Assembly (NCBI GenBank): GCA_039030335.1
Contig: JBCCEJ010000007.1
Coordinates: 59,703 to 123,702, forward strand
Length of the DNA: 64,000 nucleotides
Reading direction: 5' to 3'
Origin: JBCCEJ01 sp039030335
Lineage (GTDB): Bacteria > Pseudomonadota > Gammaproteobacteria > HK1
The notes beneath the pieces are model-generated. The model made no database searches. It was not told where the DNA came from and was given only the letters and a program-made list of their open reading frames with translations. The stretch's first letter is position 1; each line of letters begins with the position of its first letter. Shown piece by piece: positions 1 through 8,172 of the stretch. Made by a program: the position numbers and the translations under genes.

Positions 1-195
1 CTTCCCCGGCGCAACAGTGACCCGGCAGGCCGTGGGCATCGTGTTAGCGCCGATCCGGTCCGGTGGTTCGTCTGGGCTTCATAAGCCTGTTCGAAACTGG
101 AAAATAAGTTAAATAAAAACAGATGTTTACGACTATTTATCGACATTTGGCACGGCACTGGCCACAGACATGGCACGTAATCTGCATGGGGAGGT
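1..195. other. Window start; no assignable gene
   Basis: Two plus-strand frames are open from base 1 (stops near 82-84 and 111-113), so the 3' end of an upstream gene could lie here, but the fragments of under 40 residues show nothing recognisable. From about 100 the sequence becomes AT-rich, which suits a promoter for the gene starting at 196; I cannot place -35 and -10 boxes confidently. Confidence 0.3.
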
Positions 196-1575
196 ATGAA
201 AACAGACGCTGCGCCAACAGCAGCAGCGCACAACCCGACAGCCGCCATGAAAACAACATCGATCAAAGTGACTCGCAGACGCCGCCGGCGTCGAACGCGT
301 TCGTCACCTCGGCTGAGCCGGCGATGGATGGCACTGCTCATTGCGCTCTCGATGGGCGCGGTCGCGGCGGCGCCGGTGGGTCTGTTCACGCTCTACCACA
401 TGTTGCCAGGCAGCGAGGCCGCGACCGATGCCGGACCCGCGCAGTCGCTCGCCGATACGCTGGAAGTTGGGCACAGCGCCTCCTCTGGTCCGGCGCAGCG
501 GCCGGTGTCTGCCAACGTCCTGGCTTTGGGCGAGAAGCGCGCGGCCCTGCTCCGGGATCGCGACCACCTCGGTTGCACCTTTGATTACGAACCGCCTGAG
601 CCCGACCTCGCGCTGAGTGTCGCGCACCAGGATGAGTTGGGCTCGCCCGCATCGCCGGGCGATCCGCGCGAACCCGATATCACTCAATCGCCCGAGCCGG
701 CAACGCCGCACCTGCTGCCGCTGCCCGCGCCGTCGGCCGATGATGTGATCGAGTCCGGCACGCCAGCGCTGCGCGCTGACCTCGTGGGCGTCGCGCCACT
801 GCGGTTGCCGGCGCCCGGTCGTGCGACGCGTCCGGCCGCGGGGCACTCCGGCGCCGCGCTGATCGTCACGGACCCGTTCTCCGGTTTGCCTCTGAGTGTC
901 GCCAGCACAGCAACCGCCGTATCCGGTGCCGCCACGGCCGCTTCTGCGCAACCCGCGGCGACGACTGCGGACGCTGAGTCTGCCGAATCGCCTGTTACGC
1001 TCACGCCGCTGCGGATTTCTGATGGCGATGTGCACGGCGGGACCGACCCGGTCATCGGCGGACTGATTCTCGAAGGCACCGGCCGGCTGGTCCCTGGGCA
1101 TTCTCCCGGCATAATGCCGATTCTCAGCGGTGACTACGTCATGGATGCCGGGGTCCTCGAAATTGAGATCGGCGGTACCGCTCTGGGCGCGTTCGACCGA
1201 ATCGAAGTGCTCGGCGGTGGCGAAGCGCGGCTGAGCGGCGGCGAAATCCAGATCTCGTTCATCGACGGATTTACCCCTGCCGTGGGCGACACGTTCGAGT
1301 TCCTGTTCGCCAGCAGCGGCGTGATCGACGATGCGGATTTCGGCCTCGACGAGGTCACCGTCAGCGTGACCGGACTGGAACCCGGTCTTGATTTCATGAT
1401 CAACAGCGATGGTGGTTTTGGGTTGGAGCTCGAGATCGTCGCTGGCGCGGTAGCTGCGCTGACCTCGACGGCATCAGCCAGCACCGCGACTGCTCCGGCA
1501 CCCGGTACCTGGCTGTTGATGTGCGCGGGCCTTGCAGGTGTATTCGCTGGTGGCAGACGGCGCATCCGCGCCTGA
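196..1575 (+). CDS. PEP-CTERM-like surface protein
   Basis: A 459-residue secreted or anchored protein. After a very basic stretch (several consecutive Arg, residues ~27-37) there is one hydrophobic segment at ~48-71. A long Ala/Pro/Thr-rich low-complexity region follows. Residues ~280-420 have the Gly-rich beta module common in PEP-CTERM proteins (SPG..., LEIEIGG, YD/FDRIEV-like, GGEIQISFIDGF, GDTFEFLFA). The C-terminus is a tripartite sorting signal: PAPGTW in place of PEP, a hydrophobic helix, then GGRRRIRA. Such proteins are processed by exosortase, and no exosortase is in this window. GGGGAGG lies only one base before the ATG at 196, so the in-frame ATG at 247 (MKTTSIKV) may be the true start. 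The family call rests on the C-terminal signal and beta module; function is unknown. Confidence 0.7.
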   Translation: MKTDAAPTAAAHNPTAAMKTTSIKVTRRRRRRRTRSSPRLSRRWMALLIALSMGAVAAAPVGLFTLYHMLPGSEAATDAGPAQSLADTLEVGHSASSGPAQRPVSANVLALGEKRAALLRDRDHLGCTFDYEPPEPDLALSVAHQDELGSPASPGDPREPDITQSPEPATPHLLPLPAPSADDVIESGTPALRADLVGVAPLRLPAPGRATRPAAGHSGAALIVTDPFSGLPLSVASTATAVSGAATAASAQPAATTADAESAESPVTLTPLRISDGDVHGGTDPVIGGLILEGTGRLVPGHSPGIMPILSGDYVMDAGVLEIEIGGTALGAFDRIEVLGGGEARLSGGEIQISFIDGFTPAVGDTFEFLFASSGVIDDADFGLDEVTVSVTGLEPGLDFMINSDGGFGLELEIVAGAVAALTSTASASTATAPAPGTWLLMCAGLAGVFAGGRRRIRA

Positions 1576-1734
1576 CCTGCTCGTTCGTAAGTCCATGCGG
1601 CCGCCGGCGTCGTCGCAACCGGGCCGGCCGCGACGCGGCTAAATCGGCTACAGTTCTCCACCTGCGGGCCGGCGACCAGTCCGGTGGTTGGCCGCGGATT
1701 CCGGGACCTTCCAAATCGAGTCGGATGCCGAGCC

Positions 1735-2841
1735 ATGAACGAAGCCGAAACGCCATTTACCGCGCTGGTGCGCAGCCTGCCGAGCAGCATTCCGTTTGTG
1801 GGGCCAGAAGCGATCGAACGCCGTCGCGGCAGCCCATTCGAGGTGCGCGTTGGCGCGAATGAAAGCGCCTTCGGCGTCTCGCCCAAGGCGGCCGAAGCGA
1901 TGCGCGAGGCGGTTGTCAACATCGCTTGGTACGGAGATCCCGAAGGGTACGACCTGCGTGCCGCAATCGCCGCGCACCACGGTGTGACCATGGAGCGCGT
2001 GTGTCTCGCTGGAGGGGTCGACGAACTCCTCGGCTTAACGGTGCGCATGCTGGTCGAACCCGGGGCGCCGGTGATCACTTCACTCGGTGCTTATCCGACC
2101 TTCAACTACCACGTGGACGGCTTTGGCGGCGAACTCATCAAGGTTCCGTATCGGGATGACCACATCGACCTGGCCGCCGTGCAGGCGGCCGCGCACGAAC
2201 ATGGCGCACCCCTCGTCTATCTGGCCAATCCAGATAATCCGATGGGAACCTGGCACTCGGCGGCCGCGGTCAGAGACTTCATATCGGGATTGCCCGAACA
2301 GACCGTTTTGATTCTCGATGAGGCCTATATCGAGTTCGCACCGGACGGGACAACCTGGCCGCTTACCGAGGACGACCCGCGCGTCATCCGCATGCGCACG
2401 TTCTCGAAAGCTCACGGTATGGCCGGCGCGCGAATCGGGTATGCGGTTGCGGAACCGCACCTGATCGTCGGCTTCAACAAGATTCGCAATCACTTCGGCG
2501 TCAACCGTCTCGCCATGGCTGGCGCCCTCGCCTCGTTGCAAGACACCGATTTCGTCTCGCGGGTGGCAATGGAAGTCGCGCGCGGGCGCGATGACTACTA
2601 CGCGCTTGCCCGCCAGCACAATCTCGCGAGTCTGCCGTCCGCAACGAACTTCGTCGCCATCGATATGGGTGGCGACGGTGAGCGGGCGCGCAGGATGCTC
2701 GCGTGCCTGGAGCAGCTCGGTGTGTTCGTCCGGATGCCGGGCATCGCGCCAATGGATCGCTGTATTCGGATCAGCGTGGGAGTGGAAAGCGAGCGGGCTT
2801 TGCTGGCCGAGCGGTTTTCGGACGCCTTCAAGAAGCTCTAG
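1735..2841 (+). CDS. HisC-like class I/II aminotransferase
   Basis: A 368-residue PLP-dependent aminotransferase of fold type I, closest in layout to histidinol-phosphate aminotransferase. Visible features are the N-terminal VGANESAFG substrate-loop motif, NPDNPMGTW, the cofactor Asp in ILDEAYIEF, and the Schiff-base lysine at about Lys225 in FSKAHGMAGARIGYA. The C-terminal Arg region (RMPGI, CIRISVG) matches the carboxylate-binding end of HisC-type enzymes. The ATG at 1735 is chosen because homology begins at MNEAETPF; the open frame extends 51 bases further up without a ribosome site. No his genes are near, so the substrate may be an amino acid or keto acid other than histidinol phosphate. 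Confidence 0.8.
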   Translation: MNEAETPFTALVRSLPSSIPFVGPEAIERRRGSPFEVRVGANESAFGVSPKAAEAMREAVVNIAWYGDPEGYDLRAAIAAHHGVTMERVCLAGGVDELLGLTVRMLVEPGAPVITSLGAYPTFNYHVDGFGGELIKVPYRDDHIDLAAVQAAAHEHGAPLVYLANPDNPMGTWHSAAAVRDFISGLPEQTVLILDEAYIEFAPDGTTWPLTEDDPRVIRMRTFSKAHGMAGARIGYAVAEPHLIVGFNKIRNHFGVNRLAMAGALASLQDTDFVSRVAMEVARGRDDYYALARQHNLASLPSATNFVAIDMGGDGERARRMLACLEQLGVFVRMPGIAPMDRCIRISVGVESERALLAERFSDAFKKL

Positions 2842-2981
2842 CGAAGCACCCCGGGAGATGGCCGGCCAGCCAGACGCTGAACCGCCTGGCGCACGCCACG
2901 ACGGGCTCGCCCTAGGGGTTGCCGGCTGATGACCGGTTTGCGTCGTGTTTCGAGGGGCGTACGCCCTAGCCTGGTCGGCTG

Positions 2982-5528
2982 ATGTCGGTTCCAACGCTGC
3001 ACGCCGCGGTCGAACCGCTGAAACGAGCACTGTCACAGCCCGGTGCCCGCGCGCTGTTGAGCGCGCCGCCGGGTACGGGCAAAACAACCCGAATGCCGCT
3101 TGAACTGCTCGACTGTCCGTGGCTCGACGGACAGCGCATCGTGCTTCTAGAGCCGCGGCGAGTAGCGGCTCGCGCGGTCGCGCGGCGCATGGCGTCTCTG
3201 CTCGGGGAACGGGTCGGCGAGCGGGTCGGCTACCGGGTCCGGTTCGATACCCGAGTGTCACCGCGTACCCGCATCGAGGTAGTCACCGAGGGGCTACTGG
3301 TCCGGCGGCTGCAGTCGGATCCGGAACTCGCGGGCGTGGGTCTCGTCGTCTTCGATGAATTACACGAGCGGCATCTGGATACTGACCTCGCGCTTGCGCT
3401 CACGCTGGACACTGCGGGCAGCCTGCGGCCCGACCTGCGAGTACTGGCAATGTCGGCGACGCTCGACGCCGGCAAGGTCGCGGCCGTTCTGAATACGCCG
3501 CATTACTTCGAAGTCGTCGGCGAAGCCTTCCCGGTGGCAACGCACTACCTGGGTCGCGAGGTACCGGTCCGCGTTGCCGTCGCGCGGGCTCTACGGGAAG
3601 GGTCAGGCGATGTTCTGGTGTTCCTCCCGGGCGCGGCCGAGATCCGCCAGGCGGCTGAAGAGATCGAATCGCTTGAGTCGGACGATGCGTTGGTCGTATG
3701 CCCGCTCTATGCAGAGCTGGGGCCAGGGGCGGAACAACCGGCACTGGAGGCGGACCCGGAAGGGCGGCGCAAGGTGGTCTTGGCTACCAATATCGCGGAA
3801 AGCAGTCTGACCATCCCCGGCGTGCGCGCCGTCGTGGACACGGGTCGTGCCCGCGTACCCGTGTTCGACCCGAACGCTTCTCTGACGCGGCTCGAGACCG
3901 TACGCATCTCCCGGGCCTCCGCCGATCAGCGCCGCGGTCGGGCGGGTAGGCTCGCGCCAGGGCGGTGTTATCGGCTGTGGACGCAAAGCGATGAAGGCGC
4001 GAGACCTGCGTACCATCCTCCCGAGCTTTTGAGTGCCGATCTAGCTCCGCTCGCCCTGCAGTTGCTCGCTTGGGGTGCCCGGCACCCGGGCGATCTCGCA
4101 TGGCTGGACCCGCTTCCGGCCGGCGCCTTGGGTGAGGCGTGGTCGCTGCTGCGCAGCCTGGGCGCCGTCGACGATCAGCACCGGTTGACCTCACGGGGCC
4201 GTGCCATGGCGCAGATTCCTGTGCATCCGCGGCTGGCCGCCATGATTGCGGGCAGTGAGGATGCCGCCGACCATATGCTCAGCTGTCGGCTTGCCGCCTT
4301 GATCGAAGAGGGGGGGCCGCAGCGTGGGCTGAGAAGCCGGCAGCCCGTGGATCTGGTGGAAAGCCTGGAGTTGCTCTATGGCGCCGACAACGGCCTCGTG
4401 GACAGGGCGCTTGTCGATCGTCAGCGGTTGGAACGTCTGCGTAAGGTCGAAGCCGCGCTGGTCGGCCGAGTGAGACAACGCACGGCTCCGGACCTCGGCG
4501 CAACGCCTCGTGCATCTGAGTCGGAACCGGTCGACGGAGAGGCCGTGGCGCGGGCTCTGCTGAAGGCCTATCCGGACCGGGTCGCCCGGGCGAGAGGTGG
4601 CCATGGCCGCTTTCTCATGGCCAACGGACGGGCCGTTCGGGTGCCGGCAGAGGCGCGGCTCGCCAACGCCCGCTGGCTGGTGGTCGTCGACGCCGGCGGT
4701 CGTGCCGACGGGAGGTCTGAAGCACGGGTGAGAGCCGCGGTCGAGACCACTGTGCCGATTGTAGAAAGCGCATGCGGTGCGGCCATTCGGCAGACGAACG
4801 ACGTGGTGTGGGACAGCCGCGAGCGCAGCGTTGACGCATCATCAGTGCGGCACCTTGGAGCCATAGAGCTGGACCGCCGTGCGCTAAGCGATGTCGAAGA
4901 AGCGTTGGTCGTCGCGGCGATGCTGAACGGCGTACGGGAGATGGGGATATCCGCGCTGCCGTGGACCGAGGCGCTCATGCAATGGCGTTACCGCGTCATG
5001 CTGCTCCGCCGCGAGCGCATCGGCGATACGGATTGGCCAGCCGTTGACGACGCCGCGCTGCGGGCAAATCTGGTGCAGTGGCTGAGCCCCTATCTGGTCG
5101 GCGTACGCCGGGCCACTCACCTCGCCAGACTCGATCTCGGTCCGGCATTGGGGAGCCTGTTGGTCTGGCCGCAGCCGCAGCTCCTGAACGACCATGCCCC
5201 CGGCCGGCTGCGCGTGCCTGGAGGTCGGGAAGTCGGATTGCGCTACCGCCCCGACGCGGCGCCCGTCCTGTCGGTTCCATTGCAGGAGATGCTGGGCACC
5301 CCGGTTTCGCCCACGATTGCCGACGGGCGCGTCCCCGTCGTGATCGAACTGCTGTCGCCCGCTGGCCGACCGATACAGGTGACCAGCGATCTTGCCTCGT
5401 TCTGGGCCGACGGATATCGCGACGTGCGCAAGGAGATGCGCGGACGCTACCCCAAGCACGCGTGGCCCGAAGACCCTGCCAACGCGCGGCCACATCGCGG
5501 TCCGAAACGTCAACGCAGGCGTTCCTGA
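2982..5528 (+). CDS. hrpB: ATP-dependent helicase HrpB
   Basis: An 848-residue DEAH/RHA-type superfamily 2 helicase, the usual length for HrpB. Motif I is APPGTGKTT with Lys34, motif II is DELH at 125-128, motif III is AMSATLDA, and motif VI is QRRGRAGR from residue 316. The HrpB-specific C-terminal domain is present, ending in the basic RPHRGPKRQRRRS tail. HrpB is widespread in proteobacteria; its cellular role is not firmly established, with RNA remodelling proposed. The gene stands alone; about 140 bases of unassigned sequence separate it from the aminotransferase gene, and no clear ribosome site precedes the ATG. Confidence 0.95.
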   Translation: MSVPTLHAAVEPLKRALSQPGARALLSAPPGTGKTTRMPLELLDCPWLDGQRIVLLEPRRVAARAVARRMASLLGERVGERVGYRVRFDTRVSPRTRIEVVTEGLLVRRLQSDPELAGVGLVVFDELHERHLDTDLALALTLDTAGSLRPDLRVLAMSATLDAGKVAAVLNTPHYFEVVGEAFPVATHYLGREVPVRVAVARALREGSGDVLVFLPGAAEIRQAAEEIESLESDDALVVCPLYAELGPGAEQPALEADPEGRRKVVLATNIAESSLTIPGVRAVVDTGRARVPVFDPNASLTRLETVRISRASADQRRGRAGRLAPGRCYRLWTQSDEGARPAYHPPELLSADLAPLALQLLAWGARHPGDLAWLDPLPAGALGEAWSLLRSLGAVDDQHRLTSRGRAMAQIPVHPRLAAMIAGSEDAADHMLSCRLAALIEEGGPQRGLRSRQPVDLVESLELLYGADNGLVDRALVDRQRLERLRKVEAALVGRVRQRTAPDLGATPRASESEPVDGEAVARALLKAYPDRVARARGGHGRFLMANGRAVRVPAEARLANARWLVVVDAGGRADGRSEARVRAAVETTVPIVESACGAAIRQTNDVVWDSRERSVDASSVRHLGAIELDRRALSDVEEALVVAAMLNGVREMGISALPWTEALMQWRYRVMLLRRERIGDTDWPAVDDAALRANLVQWLSPYLVGVRRATHLARLDLGPALGSLLVWPQPQLLNDHAPGRLRVPGGREVGLRYRPDAAPVLSVPLQEMLGTPVSPTIADGRVPVVIELLSPAGRPIQVTSDLASFWADGYRDVRKEMRGRYPKHAWPEDPANARPHRGPKRQRRRS

Positions 5529-5615
5529 TCGTGCCGAAGCGTGGTGCGGCGCGCTGTCCCGAGGCGTACGGTATGGCGTGGACAAACAATTCCAGTCAGC
5601 TTGCGGAGCGTCGCC

Positions 5616-5966
5616 ATGCTCGACCCGACGGACCCGACGTCCCACCCCGAATACCGCCGCCGTCTCGTGGCGCGTAAGGCGGACCTCGCGGCCGTGGCTG
5701 ACACGGCGGCCGACGCGGGGGCGACCGTAGAACTGGACCAGACGCGTGTAGGCCGGTTGTCACGTATGGATGCTCTACAGGCGCAGGCGATGGCCCGGGA
5801 GTCGAATCGTCGGCGCGAAGTGGAATTGAAACGTATCGACAGCGCGCTGGCGCGGCTGGACGCTGGCGACTACGGCTTCTGTCTGCGCTGCGATGAACCG
5901 ATCGCCGCGGCGCGGCTCGAATTCGATCCATCGGTGCCGCTATGCGTGCGCTGCGCAGACGCGTGA
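5616..5966 (+). CDS. DksA/TraR-family C4 zinc-finger protein
   Basis: A 116-residue protein. The N-terminal half is a helical coiled coil (ARESNRRREVELKRIDSALARLDAG) and the C-terminal half is a four-cysteine zinc finger with CLRC and CVRC pairs. This is the DksA/TraR arrangement of proteins that bind the RNA polymerase secondary channel. It is shorter than DksA proper (about 150 residues) and lacks the long N-terminal region, so it is a TraR-like paralogue rather than DksA itself. A GCGGAG ribosome site lies 7 bases before the ATG at 5616; the frame remains open upstream to 5541 but that part has no similarity. It converges on the metallophosphoesterase gene. Confidence 0.8.
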   Translation: MLDPTDPTSHPEYRRRLVARKADLAAVADTAADAGATVELDQTRVGRLSRMDALQAQAMARESNRRREVELKRIDSALARLDAGDYGFCLRCDEPIAAARLEFDPSVPLCVRCADA

Positions 5967-5999
5967 GCGCAGCGGCGGCGTTTCCGACGAAGCGGAGCC

Positions 6000-7103
6000 T
6001 CAGGCAGGCGCGAGCTCGAGCAGCGTGATTTCATTGGCCGACCCGAGCCGCATGGCAGGGCCCCAGGTGCCGGTTCCCGACGAAACGTGCAGCACCGTGC
6101 TGCCGGACGTGTAGACGCCCTGAATGCGCGGGAATCGTCGGCGCACCAGGGCGTTGAACGGCACGAGCTGGCCGTTGTGCGTATGGCCGCTCAACATGAG
6201 GTCGATGCCGTGACTGGCGGCGTCCTCCAGACCGTCAGGGCGGTGATAGAGCAGCACGGAGCAGCCTCGACCGGCGTCGGGAAGAGACGGCAGGGTTTTG
6301 GCGATAGCCGCCGGGTCGTCAGCGTCGTCGATACCGGTCACCGTAAGGCGGCTGTCGGCCACCAGCACTTCCGTCGTGTGATTTCTGAGTACGATGATGC
6401 CGTGCGATTCGAGCCTGGCGCAGATCGCGTCACAGTCCACGTACCGTTCATGATTGCCGATCGCGAAGCACACCGGTGATGGCAGCGATGCGAGCGCGCT
6501 CAGCTGCTGGCCGGAAACGCCATGCCCGTCGACGAGATCGCCGGTTATGAACACGACATCCGGATCCAGCGCCGCGGTGCGCGTGACCACGCGCTGCAGG
6601 AACGCCGGGCTCCGCGAGCCGACGTGCACATCGCTCAATTGCACCGCCCGAATTGGCCTCTCGAGGCCGCGCAACGGGACCGGTACGGCTCTGACTGTCA
6701 AACGGTTGCCGTTAAAGACCGCCCAGGCGGTGAGAATTGCCAGAACGACGATCCAGAGCGACGCTGCCGTAGTGGTTGGGATGGGAGTCAGCAGGTAGAC
6801 GAGTTCCCACGGCACGCTGAGCGCGAATGCGATCCAGCTGACTCCTGACCAGACGTACACCGACCGCGCCACCCAGTATCGTCCCGGCGGTTCGATCCGG
6901 CGTGACAGGATCCAGCCGACCGCTGGCGCGCAGAGCAGAACTGCGAGTGCCAGCGGGCCACTGAATATCCTGAGATCGAGTTGACCGGACACGCGCAACC
7001 ACGGATAGGCGAATATCGCGTAGTAGACCGCGACGAAGATCAGAGCGCGCAAAGGGGGTGTTGCCTGCGTGTTTGAGGTTGACGTCCGGGTGGCCGGAAC
7101 CAC
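6000..7103 (-). CDS. Membrane metallophosphoesterase (calcineurin-like)
   Basis: A 367-residue protein with about four hydrophobic segments in the first ~140 residues followed by a calcineurin-like phosphoesterase domain. All metal-site motifs are visible: QLSDVHVG, ITGDLVDG, GNHERY and SGHTHNGQL. This is the YkuE/YaeI-type architecture, in which some members hydrolyse lipid pyrophosphates such as UDP-diacylglucosamine; the membrane segments fit a lipid-linked substrate, but the actual substrate cannot be read from the sequence. The gene is monocistronic and convergent with the DksA-like gene, leaving 33 bases between stops. Confidence 0.85.
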   Translation of the reverse strand: MVPATRTSTSNTQATPPLRALIFVAVYYAIFAYPWLRVSGQLDLRIFSGPLALAVLLCAPAVGWILSRRIEPPGRYWVARSVYVWSGVSWIAFALSVPWELVYLLTPIPTTTAASLWIVVLAILTAWAVFNGNRLTVRAVPVPLRGLERPIRAVQLSDVHVGSRSPAFLQRVVTRTAALDPDVVFITGDLVDGHGVSGQQLSALASLPSPVCFAIGNHERYVDCDAICARLESHGIIVLRNHTTEVLVADSRLTVTGIDDADDPAAIAKTLPSLPDAGRGCSVLLYHRPDGLEDAASHGIDLMLSGHTHNGQLVPFNALVRRRFPRIQGVYTSGSTVLHVSSGTGTWGPAMRLGSANEITLLELAPA

Positions 7104-7320
7104 GAGACCGTCCGTTCGACGGCGCCGGCCACGGTCACAAACGCCAAGTGCGAATACCGCTAGTGTGCCGCACGGGCCCGTAACCTGCCCACTGTCTCGT
7201 GTTGAGACCGCAGGGCGCCTGGGCGGGCCAATTGAACGAGGGTTCTCCAGGCGGCTGACCGCACGACCGCGCTCGCGAACCCGCGCTGGCCCACGCCCTG
7301 TTCTGCTTGCACTAATTATA

Positions 7321-7332
7321 AACCAAATGGTT
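7321..7332. promoter_or_regulatory. Palindrome AACCA-N2-TGGTT, candidate operator
   Basis: AACCAAATGGTT is an inverted repeat of 5 bp with a 2-base centre, sitting in a sudden AT-rich patch (7311-7345, including AATTATAAACC and GAATATAT) in an otherwise GC-rich region, about 65 bases before the DUF899 gene. TTGCAC at 7307-7312 may be a -35 box, but no clearly spaced -10 is evident. Short AACCA/TGGTT palindromes of this kind resemble ArsR-family operator half-sites; that link is an inference because no such regulator is in the window. Confidence 0.4.
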
Positions 7333-7396
7333 GAATATATTTGGCAGAGGTTACCGCAAGTAGCCCGAAGACGAGACGGCGTTGTGAGGGGAAATC

Positions 7397-8047
7397 ATGG
7401 TTGTTACGCAGTTGGATAACGAGAGTGATACGTACCGGCGCCTGCGCGCCGAACTGAACGTGGCGGAACTCGCGCTGCGCGATCAGCGCGAGCGCGTCGC
7501 GGCGCTACGCCGGTCGTTACCCGCGGATACCGTTGTGGCCGACCAGGTGTTCGTGGAGCGGCGAGACGGTGTGGTCCAGGATGTGGCTCTGTCGGCGCTG
7601 TTCGAAGCACCCGACCAGCCGCTTGTTCTGATGCACTTCATGTTCGGTCAGCACGCATCGCTCTGCCCGATGTGCGCGATGTGGGCTGACGGCTACAACG
7701 CGATCGCCCACCATCTGAATGCCCGTTTGAACTTCGTGGTACTGATCGCCGGCGATCCAGAGCACTTCGCTGAAATCGCGGCAGCGCGGGGCTGGGACCG
7801 GCTGCGCATCGTGTCGACTGGCCATGCCACGTTGAAACGCGATCTCGGCTTTGAGACGCAAGACGGCAGTCAGGGGCCGGGGGTCACGGTGTTGTCTAGA
7901 ACGCGCGGCGGTGATCTCATCCATCACTACTCGCAGAACGCGATGATGGCCGACGGCGAGTTTCGGGGCATGGATTTGCTCAGCCCGGTCTGGCACTTCC
8001 TCGACCTGACGCCCGACGGCCGCGGCGACTGGATGCCTGTGGCCTGA
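7397..8047 (+). CDS. DUF899-family thioredoxin-like protein
   Basis: A 216-residue protein of the DUF899 family, which has a thioredoxin-like fold and usually occurs in soil and marine proteobacteria and actinobacteria. The N-terminus carries the typical charged helix (RRLRAELNVAELALRDQRE), followed by LMHFMFG and CPMCAMWADG, the family's cysteine-containing segment. The end (MDLLSPVWHFLDLTPDGRGDW) matches the family's usual closing motif. A good ribosome site (GAGGGG) precedes the ATG at 7397. The biochemical role of the family is unknown. The gene has its own AT-rich upstream region and is not in an operon. Confidence 0.75.
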   Translation: MVVTQLDNESDTYRRLRAELNVAELALRDQRERVAALRRSLPADTVVADQVFVERRDGVVQDVALSALFEAPDQPLVLMHFMFGQHASLCPMCAMWADGYNAIAHHLNARLNFVVLIAGDPEHFAEIAAARGWDRLRIVSTGHATLKRDLGFETQDGSQGPGVTVLSRTRGGDLIHHYSQNAMMADGEFRGMDLLSPVWHFLDLTPDGRGDWMPVA

Positions 8048-8049
8048 AC

Positions 8050-8070
8050 CGCGCGGCCCCAAACCGCGCG
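8050..8070. terminator. GC hairpin after DUF899 gene
   Basis: A 7-bp inverted repeat (CGCGCGG / CCGCGCG) with a 7-base loop begins 3 bases after the DUF899 stop. Its position suits a terminator, but there is no U-tract. Confidence 0.3.
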
Positions 8071-8172
8071 CTCCCGAGCGCTGACGGGATATCGCGGGAT
8101 TGCTGCGGCCCGGTCGCTTGGCCAGAATGGCCGCGTGAAAACCGCTTGCCCGACGGCTGAAGGCGACGACTG

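Noticed and set aside
304..1101. Long antisense open frame across the PEP-CTERM-like gene
   Set aside because: It lies wholly antisense to a gene with clear signals and its translation is Arg-rich, as GC-rich shadow frames are.
2955..2966. GGGCGTACGCCC palindrome before hrpB
   Set aside because: Short GC-rich palindrome common by chance at this base composition; nothing else supports an operator.
2080..3261. 393-codon minus-strand open frame over the HisC-like and HrpB genes
   Set aside because: Shadow of two well-supported genes; no family motif and skewed composition.
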